Shown here in pieces: positions 5,985 to 12,833 of a DNA stretch of 12,853 bases. This stretch comes from an uncultured Bacillota bacterium (GTDB taxonomy: Bacteria; Bacillota; Clostridia; Peptostreptococcales; Anaerovoracaceae). Positions within the stretch are counted from its first letter, which is position 1; every line of letters starts with the position of its first letter. Location: NCBI GenBank assembly GCA_946408315.1, contig CAMJRV010000027.1, forward strand, positions 1 through 12,853, in the 5' to 3' direction. Both the position numbers and the translations under genes were made by a program. Under the pieces are notes generated by a model. It was given only the letters and a program-made list of their open reading frames with translations. It was not told the DNA's origin and did no database searches.

Positions 5985-7463
5985 CTACAGGATCGTCTTA
6001 AACGCAGGATAAATTTTCAGGTAACGGCTGTACAGCCGGTGATACCGCTCCGTATTCTCCGGATTCGGCATATAGCATACCCTTTCACAGGAATCGAGGA
6101 GCGAATTGACATAGGACGCGTAGTCCGGGATTCTGCCCTGCGCAACCAGGGCTGCCCCTGCGATTGCGGCGGCAGGCAGGTATTCCGCGCCGCTGTATAC
6201 GGTGATCTTATGTCCCAGAACGTCTGCAAGAATCTGACACCACGCCGTCACCTTTGCACCTCCGCCGATCAGCGATATTTTCCGGGGCGTCCGTCCGATG
6301 CTCTCCAGTCCCTGGCGGATGGAGAAGGCGACGCCTTCCAGTACGCTCCCTGCCAGGTCTTGTCTGGTCGTTTCCGCCGTAATCCCAATGTAGCCGCCCT
6401 TGATATCCGTATCCATGACCGGAAAACGTTCGCCGACCAGGTAGGGGAGGAACAGTACTCCGTTGCTTCCGGCCACTCTTTGGGAAAGCAATCGGTTCAA
6501 ATGCTCATATTTGTCCGCCGAATCGGACTCAGGGGCGAGAATTCCGCTGATCCACTTATGCACATTTCCCGCATTGAGGAACGGTACCACGTTGATATAA
6601 AGCCCCTTCTGCATGGCCGCCAGGTTGAAAACCTCCGGCTTTGCCATAATATCCGAAGCGACACAGGCAATCCAGCCCGAGGTTCCCAGATTGATGTTAA
6701 ATTCCCCGTCATGGGCAATTCCGCTGGCAAGGGTCGTAGCCCCCGCGTCGCCGGTACCGGCGTAAACCGGGGTGCCCTCTGCAAAGCCCGTCTCTTCCGA
6801 CGCTTTGAGAGTGACAGTCCCCACCGGTTCTTCCGCATAGCGGATTTCCGGCAGCTTCTCTCCATCCAGACCGATTTTTTCCATCCAGTCCAGATTCCAG
6901 CATTTTTTATGAATATCCATCAGTCCCGCCGTCGAAGCCGAAGTGACGTCTGTGGTGAATTGTCCCGTCAGCCTGGCATTCACATAATCCTTGGAGCTGA
7001 TCAGAACCTTTTCCGCGGCATGGTAGAGAGCCGGCTCCTCTTCCTTCATCCAAAGCAGCTTTGGAAACGGCATAGAACCGTCGAAATGGTTTCCGGTGCT
7101 CGCCACAATCTCTTCCATGCCGATGCGTCCGGCAATCTCCCGGGCCTGGGCTTCCGCCCTGCCGTCAGAATAAAGAATCGCGTTGCAGGCGGGGCTCAAA
7201 TCCCCCGCAACCGGGATCAAGTCCTGCATCTGACCGCTCATAGCGATCCCGCTCACCTCGCCGGGCTGCAAACCTTCCTCAAAAAAGTAATTTGAAATTT
7301 CACAGAAAGCGGAATACCAGTCCAGAGGGCGCTGCTCCTTATCATCTCCCCGAAACAGGGTTTCCAGGGTGACGCTTTTCTCCATGACACTCTTTCCGTC
7401 CGACGACATCAGCACCCCTTTTACCGCAGTCGTTCCGATATCATAAGTCGCAATATAACTCAT
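5985..7463 (-). CDS. FGGY-family carbohydrate kinase, xylulokinase/LsrK-like
   Basis: A 492-residue kinase of the FGGY family, which phosphorylates ketoses, polyols or related compounds with ATP. The N-terminal half carries the phosphate-1 motif DIGTTAVKG (8-16), the substrate loop SGQMQDLIP (76-84) and LYSDGRA (97-103). Catalytic aspartate 239 lies in TGDAGATT, followed by the NLGTSGW loop (258-264). The C-terminal half has EGVAFSIRQGLE (376-387) and the adenosine motif GGGAKVTAWCQILADVLG (400-417). Length and motif order fit xylulokinases, but canonical xylulokinase has GQMHG where this one has GQMQD, so the substrate need not be xylulose. It is the last gene, nine bases after the TrpA-like gene, with AGAGGA just before the ATG. 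With the SorC regulator and transporter upstream, an autoinducer-2-kinase-like or polyol kinase role is plausible. Confidence 0.92.
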   Translation of the reverse strand: MSYIATYDIGTTAVKGVLMSSDGKSVMEKSVTLETLFRGDDKEQRPLDWYSAFCEISNYFFEEGLQPGEVSGIAMSGQMQDLIPVAGDLSPACNAILYSDGRAEAQAREIAGRIGMEEIVASTGNHFDGSMPFPKLLWMKEEEPALYHAAEKVLISSKDYVNARLTGQFTTDVTSASTAGLMDIHKKCWNLDWMEKIGLDGEKLPEIRYAEEPVGTVTLKASEETGFAEGTPVYAGTGDAGATTLASGIAHDGEFNINLGTSGWIACVASDIMAKPEVFNLAAMQKGLYINVVPFLNAGNVHKWISGILAPESDSADKYEHLNRLLSQRVAGSNGVLFLPYLVGERFPVMDTDIKGGYIGITAETTRQDLAGSVLEGVAFSIRQGLESIGRTPRKISLIGGGAKVTAWCQILADVLGHKITVYSGAEYLPAAAIAGAALVAQGRIPDYASYVNSLLDSCERVCYMPNPENTERYHRLYSRYLKIYPAFKTIL

Positions 7464-7472
7464 TCTATCCTC

Positions 7473-8246
7473 TCACTTTCCTCTCACTTTTTCTACCGCT
7501 GCGGAAAGCCCCTCTATAAAAGAGGTCAGTTCCTCCTGGGAACGGTTCAGCTTCGCCATCATCGCCGTTCCGATGATCACGCCGTCAAAGCCGCTTTCCA
7601 GAAGCTGCGCCGCCCGCTCGGCGGTATTGATTCCGAAACCTGCGAATACCTTGATATCCGCATGCTTCTTTGCCCGGGCAAGAATTTCTTCATAGTCGGT
7701 CGTTTCCACCGACATTCCTGTGGGCCCCGCATAAAGCTGCTGATAAACCAAAGGGAACGCGTCGAAACAGGCTTCCTGCTCTTCCGGGTTCATTTCCGGA
7801 TCGACAAAACCCATAACGTCGACGCCATACGGCCGAAGCTCCTCAAGCAGCTCCAGCCGCCGCTCAAGCGGAATGCCGGGGACCACGAAAGCGTCCGCCA
7901 GTCCGCGCTGTGCAAGCAATCGATAGAATCCCGAATCAATCAGATCTTCCTGATATGCCATGATCCAGATGGGAGCATTCACCGCAGCCCTTATTTTCTC
8001 CCAATAACCGAGATCTGTCTGTATGGTAAGGTCCACAAGGGAATGGGCGTTCCGGATCACCTCGCCGTCCGCAGCCGGATTTCGGGACGGATATCCGATC
8101 TCAAAGATATCCAGTCCTGCCTCTTCACAGCCTGTCAGCAGGGGCAGGAAGCCCTCCTTTTCGGGAAAACCGGCCAGCAGATAGCCGACGGAAAGCTTCT
8201 CCCTTTCAAGATAAATGCGATTTCGCTCTGATGCAAGTTTTTTCAT
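7473..8246 (-). CDS. TrpA-like (beta/alpha)8 enzyme, probable stand-alone lyase or isomerase
   Basis: A 257-residue homologue of tryptophan synthase alpha subunit. The opening strand VGYLLAGFPEKEG, FEIGYPSRNPAADGEVI (48-64), PIWIMAYQEDL (92-102), VVPGIPLE (121-128), GPTGMS (174-179) and FAGFGINTAER (201-211) align in order with TrpA. Glu49 and Asp60, the catalytic pair, are kept at the same numbers as in the enterobacterial enzyme, and the glycine-rich phosphate loops (GFGI, IIGTAMM) are present. Asp56, which contacts TrpB, is Asn56, and the aspartate of TrpA's VPDxP (Asp130) is Gly124. No trpB or other tryptophan gene is nearby. Its ATG overlaps the permease stop (ATGA), and the kinase gene follows after nine bases. 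It is therefore probably a repurposed enzyme acting on the phosphate product of the kinase, for example retro-aldol release of glyceraldehyde 3-phosphate. That reaction is inference. Confidence 0.85.
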   Translation of the reverse strand: MKKLASERNRIYLEREKLSVGYLLAGFPEKEGFLPLLTGCEEAGLDIFEIGYPSRNPAADGEVIRNAHSLVDLTIQTDLGYWEKIRAAVNAPIWIMAYQEDLIDSGFYRLLAQRGLADAFVVPGIPLERRLELLEELRPYGVDVMGFVDPEMNPEEQEACFDAFPLVYQQLYAGPTGMSVETTDYEEILARAKKHADIKVFAGFGINTAERAAQLLESGFDGVIIGTAMMAKLNRSQEELTSFIEGLSAAVEKVRGK

Positions 8247-9196
8247 TTCGCGTCACCACGGCCAATCTTCTGAACAACCACCGCCAGAATGATGATGCAT
8301 CCCGTAAGCAGGTCCTGCATGAAGGTAGGAACTTGCATAATCGTAAGGCCGTTTGCCAGAATTCCAAGAATCGCAGCCCCCACGAAGGTTCCCCAGATAT
8401 TCGGGACCCCTTCCTTAAAGACGGTCCTCCCGAGGAATGCGGCCGCATACGCCTGAAGGAACAGTCCGTCCCCTCCCGTAGGATGAGCGGAGCCCAATCT
8501 GGAAGCCATCAGAACTCCCGTCAAGGCCGCCAGCGCCGCGCATAATGCAAAGGCCATATTTTTATGAAACGTCACAGGAATCCCTGAGATCTGGGACGCC
8601 GTTTCATTGCCGCCGATGGCGTAGAGCTTTCTCCCAAAGGAGGTGTGCCGCATGACGAACCAGAAAAGCACGGTCAGAAAAATCATGATCAGTGACAGCA
8701 AAGGCAGGCTGAACAAGCTTTTCGTCCCGATAAAGGTGAAGCTTCTCGGAATGTTCTCAAAAATGGTGGCGCCGCCGGTAAACCAGAAGGTAAAGCCCCC
8801 GAGGATCGTGCTCATGGCCAGCGTCGTAATGAAAGAGAGCACCCGGAACTTCGTTACGATCCAGCCGTTTAAAAGCCCGATCACAAAGCATATGGCTACC
8901 GGGAAAACAAAGCACAGGAGCATCGGCATACCTGACACAGCCATCCTTGCCGCCACCACGCCTCCAAGGCTTGCCATAGCGCCTACAGAGAGGTCGAACT
9001 CCTCCACCGACATGACGAGAGTAGCTCCCAGCGCGATGACGACGAGGAGCGAAATCTGCCTCGTGATATTGATAAAGTTTCCGAATGTAAAGAAGGCGTC
9101 AAAGCTCAGAATACTAAATGCAATAACGATGATAATACCGGCGAAAATGGTGCCGTATGCCCTCATAAAGTCGGCAAGCTTTCTATTTTTATCCAT
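8243..9196 (-). CDS. RbsC/LsrC-type ABC transporter permease
   Basis: A 317-residue integral membrane protein of the ribose/autoinducer-2 class of sugar permeases (BPD_transp_2 family). It has many hydrophobic segments, with clear ones near 15-35, 48-65, 90-112, 120-140, 160-182, 212-232, 265-285 and 293-310. Family motifs are ATLVMSVEEFDLSVGAMASLGG (58-79), the ATPase-coupling loop FGRKLYAIGGNETASQISG (187-205), and AYAAAFLGRTVFKEGVPNIWG (249-269). GGGGGA lies seven bases upstream of the ATG, and the gene follows the ATPase gene by 15 bases. Only one permease is encoded, so the channel is expected to be a homodimer as in RbsC systems, unlike the LsrC/LsrD pair of enterobacteria. The glutamate pair in the first motif replaces the more usual glycine pair (GGIDLS). 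Confidence 0.93.
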   Translation of the reverse strand: MDKNRKLADFMRAYGTIFAGIIIVIAFSILSFDAFFTFGNFINITRQISLLVVIALGATLVMSVEEFDLSVGAMASLGGVVAARMAVSGMPMLLCFVFPVAICFVIGLLNGWIVTKFRVLSFITTLAMSTILGGFTFWFTGGATIFENIPRSFTFIGTKSLFSLPLLSLIMIFLTVLFWFVMRHTSFGRKLYAIGGNETASQISGIPVTFHKNMAFALCAALAALTGVLMASRLGSAHPTGGDGLFLQAYAAAFLGRTVFKEGVPNIWGTFVGAAILGILANGLTIMQVPTFMQDLLTGCIIILAVVVQKIGRGDAK

Positions 9197-9211
9197 AATT
9201 TATTCCCCCAA

Positions 9212-10693
9212 TCAGTCAGCATAACAGCAGGCAAGCACCTGCTCCGCCGTTAACCCGTCGTTTGCAAAAAGTTCCTTCGTCTTCCCGCCTGCCATAATCA
9301 AAACGTTATCCGCCACCTCAAGCATTTCCTTCAGATCGGAGGAAACGAATACCACGGCATTTCCATCGTCGGCCCTCTTGCGCAGAAGCTTATGTATCTC
9401 CTGCCGGGTCTTTACGTCCACCGCCTGGGTCGGCTCGTCACACAGCAACACCTTCGGCTCCGACAACAGCGCCTTTGCAAAGACCACCTTCTGCTGATTG
9501 CCTCCGGAGAGCTGCAAGACCGGCTGCTTCGGTCCTTCCGTCTTGATGCTCAGTCTGTCGATCTGATCCCGGGCATCGCTGACTTCCTTCTTCTCATCGA
9601 CCACCCCAAAGCGCGCATAATGATCTATCGTTGAAAGTACAATATTCTGTTTTACATTCAGTGAGCCGACCAGGGCTTTTCCCCTTCTGTCCTCACTGAT
9701 CAGCACAACGCCCTGTTTCAGAGAGTTGGCTGGGGAAGCTTTCCCCACCGGTTTATGATCGATGGCAACCGTCCCGCCCGCGACGGACCGGTGACCGTAA
9801 ACACATTCCAGCAGCTCTGTCCGTCCGCTGCCTCCAAGGCCGAAGATGCCCAGAATCTCTCCCGCGCGGGCGTTAAAGCTGGCATCCTTTATGATCCCGT
9901 CTCTGGACGAGAGATGTGCCACATCCAGCCGACTGCCTCCGAATTGCCGCGCCGTCTTCATCTTTTCGCTGACCCAATTATCGGTCATCATTGAAATAAT
10001 CTGCTCTTTATTCACATCTGCCGTCTGTACCGTATTCACCAACTGTCCGTTTTTAAATACCGTGATGCGGTCTGTGAGTCGAAAAATTTCATCCATCCGG
10101 TGAGTTACGTATAGGATAGAAGTGCCTTTTTTCTTAAGCCCCTCGATGGTTTCAAACAGCATCTCCGCTTCCCGGTCCGTAAGGGAGGCTGTCGGTTCGT
10201 CGAGAATCAGCAGCCTAGATCGCGTCATCATCGCCCTGACGATCTCCAGCATCGTCTTCTGTGGAGGGGTCAGCAAGGCTGCGGGGATATTTAAATCGAT
10301 GTCGATACCCAATTCCTCCATTACCGCCGTCACCCTCTGCTTCATCTTTTTCCAGTCGACGGCAACGCCTCCCTTCTTTTCGTAGGGGAGACCGAGAAAC
10401 ACGTTTTCGATCCCATTAAAAGAAGGAACCAGATTCCTGTCCTGATGGATTACGTTGATCCCCAAATCCCGGCTCTGACAGGGGTTATGAATCTCAGCCG
10501 GATTGCCTTCCCAGAGGATTTCGCCGCTGTCAAGGCGGTATACTCCTGTCAAAATTTTAATCAGGGTAGATTTTCCCGCGCCGTTTTCTCCGACAAGCCC
10601 GAGAACTTCCCCGTTTTCTATCTCAAAATCAATATCCTTCAGTGCATAGATACCGCCAAACTGTTTGCACAGTTTTTTTGTCTGCAAAAGCAT
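9212..10693 (-). CDS. RbsA/LsrA-type double ABC ATPase
   Basis: A 493-residue ATPase with two fused nucleotide-binding domains, which energises sugar-type ABC import. Domain 1 has Walker A GENGAGKS (35-42), a degenerate signature LTPPQKTM (140-147), Walker B LLILDEP (161-167) and His198. Domain 2 has an atypical Walker A GLGGSGRT (285-292, Arg for Lys), signature LSGGNQQ (395-401) and Walker B VLLCDEP (415-421). Degeneration of one site per half is normal in the RbsA/MglA class. The start is set at ATG 10693 because GGGAG (10706-10702) is eight bases away. In-frame GTG 10702 and ATG 10699 are too close to it or overlap it. A strong hairpin (10713-10745) lies just upstream, between this gene and the binding-protein gene. 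Confidence 0.94.
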   Translation of the reverse strand: MLLQTKKLCKQFGGIYALKDIDFEIENGEVLGLVGENGAGKSTLIKILTGVYRLDSGEILWEGNPAEIHNPCQSRDLGINVIHQDRNLVPSFNGIENVFLGLPYEKKGGVAVDWKKMKQRVTAVMEELGIDIDLNIPAALLTPPQKTMLEIVRAMMTRSRLLILDEPTASLTDREAEMLFETIEGLKKKGTSILYVTHRMDEIFRLTDRITVFKNGQLVNTVQTADVNKEQIISMMTDNWVSEKMKTARQFGGSRLDVAHLSSRDGIIKDASFNARAGEILGIFGLGGSGRTELLECVYGHRSVAGGTVAIDHKPVGKASPANSLKQGVVLISEDRRGKALVGSLNVKQNIVLSTIDHYARFGVVDEKKEVSDARDQIDRLSIKTEGPKQPVLQLSGGNQQKVVFAKALLSEPKVLLCDEPTQAVDVKTRQEIHKLLRKRADDGNAVVFVSSDLKEMLEVADNVLIMAGGKTKELFANDGLTAEQVLACCYAD

Positions 10694-10712
10694 TCTCATC
10701 ACTCCCTATATC

Positions 10713-10745
10713 GAAGTAGGTTCCGGTACCCCCGAAACCTACTTC
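10713..10745 (-). other. Intercistronic mRNA hairpin between binding-protein and ATPase genes
   Basis: Arms 10713-10726 and 10732-10745 pair over 14 positions with one U.G and a five-base loop. On the transcribed minus strand no U-run follows, so it is not a normal intrinsic terminator. It begins 23 bases after the binding-protein stop codon, and its foot is six bases from the ATPase ribosome binding site. Such hairpins commonly protect the upstream message from 3' decay and let the binding protein be made in excess over the membrane complex. That role is inferred here. Confidence 0.75.
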
Positions 10746-10768
10746 ATTTTGCGACTCCTTCTGGGACT

Positions 10769-11722
10769 CTACTCTTTTGTTATGATGGTGGCAGGCGCGT
10801 ACTGCTCGCCCTTTGTGATTTCTTCACCGTTGAACAGCTTCGTCATTTCAGTCACGACGATTTCCGCCATTCCTTCAAAGTTCTGCGCTACGGTTGCTTT
10901 CAGGTTGGTTCCCTGATTGATCATCTCGACAGCCTGGCTGTTTCCGTCCACGCCTACGACCATGACCTCATTTCTCCCCGCATCCTGCAAAGCCTGTGTC
11001 GCTCCGATAGCCGGTTCGTCCCATGCACACCATACTGCGGTGATGGAATCCTTGCCCGAGTTGGAGAGGATCAGGTTCTCCATTACCTTCCGGGAGTTTT
11101 CGATCGGTCCCGGCACCTCGATGTGCTGTTCCGTGATCAGTTTAATATCGGGATAGTCCTTTAAAATCGTGTCAAATGCGGTGCATCTCTTCGCTACGCC
11201 CGGATGAGGACGGTGAGTCAGCGCGATGACCGTTCCCTTGCCTCCCATGAGATCGTCAAAGAGATACTTGGTAATCATTTCACCCATCGCCGCGTTATCG
11301 CTGGTCGCATTTACCATCATGCCGTCGACAAATCCGCTGTCGCAGCCGAACACCGGGATTCCGGCGTCAAAAGCACTCTGAAGCTGAGTCGCCACCTGAG
11401 TGGGGTCTGCGCTGACCAGTACGATGGCGTCTGCCTTCGACGAAACCGTATCTTCGATCCTGCTGGCAAGCTGAGCGAAGTCACCTTTCGTATCGACGAC
11501 GGTAACGACCATTCCCTGCGCTTCCATCCCCGCTTTCATTTCCTCGACCATCTGATTTGTCGTGACCGAGCTGAGATAAGGGGTGAGCAGAGAGACCTTT
11601 TTCCCCGAAGGTCCGTTTGATTCATCGGAAGATGAATCGCCGCCGGACGAAGCCCCGCCTCCGCAGGCAACCATCGAGAAAATCAAAACTCCTGTTAAAA
11701 CCAACATTAAAAATCTTTTCAT
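10769..11722 (-). CDS. Sugar-type ABC substrate-binding lipoprotein
   Basis: A 317-residue binding protein of the periplasmic-binding-protein type I class (RbsB/LsrB-like). Residues 1-20 are a lipoprotein signal with lipobox SMVAC, so Cys20 would be lipidated and the protein tethered outside the cell. A Ser/Gly/Asp linker covers 21-40. The mature domain shows family landmarks: VSLLTPYLSSVTTNQMVEEMKAG (43-65), ADAIVLVSADP (97-107), IPVFGCDSG (122-130), NATSDNAAMGE (138-148), AVWCAWDEPAIGA (229-241), VVGVDGN (255-261) and VAQNFEGMAE (278-287). The substrate is likely a sugar, polyol or furanosyl-type signal such as AI-2, but cannot be fixed from sequence. GGAGGAGGA lies at 11736-11728. The gene follows the SorC regulator by 26 bases. 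Confidence 0.93.
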   Translation of the reverse strand: MKRFLMLVLTGVLIFSMVACGGGASSGGDSSSDESNGPSGKKVSLLTPYLSSVTTNQMVEEMKAGMEAQGMVVTVVDTKGDFAQLASRIEDTVSSKADAIVLVSADPTQVATQLQSAFDAGIPVFGCDSGFVDGMMVNATSDNAAMGEMITKYLFDDLMGGKGTVIALTHRPHPGVAKRCTAFDTILKDYPDIKLITEQHIEVPGPIENSRKVMENLILSNSGKDSITAVWCAWDEPAIGATQALQDAGRNEVMVVGVDGNSQAVEMINQGTNLKATVAQNFEGMAEIVVTEMTKLFNGEEITKGEQYAPATIITKE

Positions 11723-11748
11723 TTTTTTCCTCCTCCTGATTGAAACAT

Positions 11749-12690
11749 TTATTCTGCTATTTCACGAGCAGTATCCAGACTCGTTATGAATACGTCCAGA
11801 TATCCGCTCGACAACGCCGCCTTGATGGCTTCCACCTTGCTCTGACCAATCGCCAGGGCGATGGTTCTGCTTTTTTTCAACTGTCCCAGTGTCACGCCGA
11901 TCGACCTTTCATTCAGTTCCGTCTCGATCATCTTTCCCTGCGCGTCCAAATAGGACGTACAGACAGACGCAACGGCTCCCGCCTCTTTCAGCCTCCTGAT
12001 ATCCTCATTATCCAGGGTGCCTGCCTTCACCGTAGAGGAGTTCATATTGAGCTGGCCGATCCCTACAATCGTCACATCACAGGAAGCGCCCTTCTGAAGT
12101 ACGGCAGCGATTTCAGGTTCCCGGACCAGAATATCGCGCGACTGCCTGCCCTGCACGATGACAGGCGCGTTCAGGACATAACAGCGCCCTCCCGAGCATT
12201 CCGCCAGACGCTGGGCGATGACATTCGCGTGCCAGCTGGCGCTGATGGCGCCCATCCCGCCTACCAGAGGAACGAACTCCAGACCCCTGCGGTTCAGGCA
12301 TTTGATGGAGCTTGCCAGACTGCTTATGGTTCGGCCGCTCATCACGCCCACGCGGTTATGGTCCATAATGTAGGCGTCGATGCAATCCGCCGCCAGCCTG
12401 CCGAATTCCTCCAGCTCACTGTTCGAATCTCCCGCCTTGCCTGTGTTCAGAACCAGCGCATCCTTCAACCCGTAACGCTCCATCAGGATGCGTTCCAGCC
12501 TTGTTTCATCCAGAAACGGGTTGTTGATTTTGATTGAGACGACATTGTTGTTCCGGGCATTCGACAGCATACGGCTTATCTGAGGACGGGAAATCCCAAG
12601 CTGGGATGAAATTTCCTTTTGGCTCAGGTTCTGCTCATAATACAGCTGACAAACCTTCAGAGTCATTCTTAAATTATCGGTAATGGCCAT
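11749..12690 (-). CDS. SorC-family (LsrR/DeoR-like) transcriptional regulator
   Basis: A 313-residue SorC-family regulator. The N-terminal helix-turn-helix is at about 22-45 (LSQKEISSQLGISRPQISRML). The remaining ~255 residues form the sugar-phosphate-binding domain, with GVMSGRT, EFVPLVGGMG, a central VGIGQLN and the final GYLDVFITSLDTA (the family usually ends in VLITD near here). Members such as LsrR, SorC and Bacillus DeoR respond to the phosphorylated product of the pathway they control. GGGAGGA lies five bases before ATG 12690. The upstream in-frame GTG 12708 has no such site and is rejected. As first gene of the operon it probably autoregulates through sites at 12705-12735 and 12790-12807. 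Confidence 0.92.
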   Translation of the reverse strand: MAITDNLRMTLKVCQLYYEQNLSQKEISSQLGISRPQISRMLSNARNNNVVSIKINNPFLDETRLERILMERYGLKDALVLNTGKAGDSNSELEEFGRLAADCIDAYIMDHNRVGVMSGRTISSLASSIKCLNRRGLEFVPLVGGMGAISASWHANVIAQRLAECSGGRCYVLNAPVIVQGRQSRDILVREPEIAAVLQKGASCDVTIVGIGQLNMNSSTVKAGTLDNEDIRRLKEAGAVASVCTSYLDAQGKMIETELNERSIGVTLGQLKKSRTIALAIGQSKVEAIKAALSSGYLDVFITSLDTAREIAE

Positions 12691-12704
12691 AGGTTCCTCC
12701 CTTT

Positions 12705-12735
12705 GCACATTTGTTCAATACCGCAATTTTGTTCA
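12705..12735 (-). promoter_or_regulatory. Two 13-bp direct repeats, candidate SorC-regulator half-sites
   Basis: On the minus strand TGAACAAAATTGC (12735-12723) and TGAACAAATGTGC (12717-12705) match at 11 of 13 positions and are 18 bases apart in register. They lie in the leader between the candidate promoter and the regulator gene. TGAACAAAAT is close to the half-site I recall for Bacillus DeoR, a member of the same family. Repression by roadblock or loop formation is inferred. Confidence 0.6.
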
Positions 12736-12740
12736 GCTCC

Positions 12741-12769
12741 ATATTATCACCGTAAGATTTCAGAGTAAA
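12741..12769 (-). promoter_or_regulatory. Candidate promoter of the SorC-ABC-TrpA-like-kinase operon
   Basis: On the minus strand TTTACT (12769-12764) and TAATAT (12746-12741) are 17 bases apart. An overlapping alternative -10 is GATAAT (12748-12743) with a shifted -35. Both boxes deviate from consensus, fitting a regulated promoter. It lies between the upstream palindrome and the direct repeats. Confidence 0.5.
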
Positions 12770-12789
12770 CTGTTTTTTCACTGCAAGCC

Positions 12790-12807
12790 GTCGAAATTAA
12801 TTTCAAC
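12790..12807. promoter_or_regulatory. 18-bp near-perfect palindrome upstream of the operon promoter
   Basis: gtcgaaattaatttcaac reads the same on both strands except at one symmetric pair. It lies about 20 bases upstream of the candidate -35 box. The TTGAA...TTCRA ends resemble the palindromic operator of the SorC-family DeoR protein, so it may be the primary regulator site that works with the two downstream half-sites. Confidence 0.5.
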
Positions 12808-12833
12808 ATAAAAAGAACGCTGAATTTCAGCGT
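12807..12833 (-). terminator. Intrinsic terminator of an upstream minus-strand gene outside the window
   Basis: On the minus strand the stem ACGCTGAA (12833-12826) and TTCAGCGT (12824-12817) is followed by TCTTTTTATG. The eight-base arms are separated by a single base, so about six pairs with a five-base loop are realistic. It insulates the SorC operon from whatever lies upstream on the same strand. Confidence 0.75.

Larger units (their letters stand above)
5901..5993. repeat. 10-bp direct repeat flanking the kinase terminator
   Basis: gctacaggat occurs at 5901-5910 and again at 5984-5993. The second copy overlaps the last codons of the kinase gene, the first lies in the leader of the sigma gene. 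The 73 bases between contain the terminator and the AT-rich promoter region. The repeat is real but short; a chance match or a small past duplication or insertion is possible. Confidence 0.5.

Noticed and set aside
6039..7295. Long + strand open frame opposite the FGGY kinase
   Set aside because: It is antisense to a kinase with all motifs intact, shows no protein-family features and has no plausible start context.
7473..8246. Calling this gene the authentic tryptophan synthase alpha subunit
   Set aside because: No other trp gene is present, the gene is coupled to a sugar-type transporter and kinase, and the TrpB-contact aspartates are substituted.
11740..12537. + strand open frame opposite the SorC regulator
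   Set aside because: Antisense shadow. The regulator frame has a helix-turn-helix, a good ribosome binding site and operon context.
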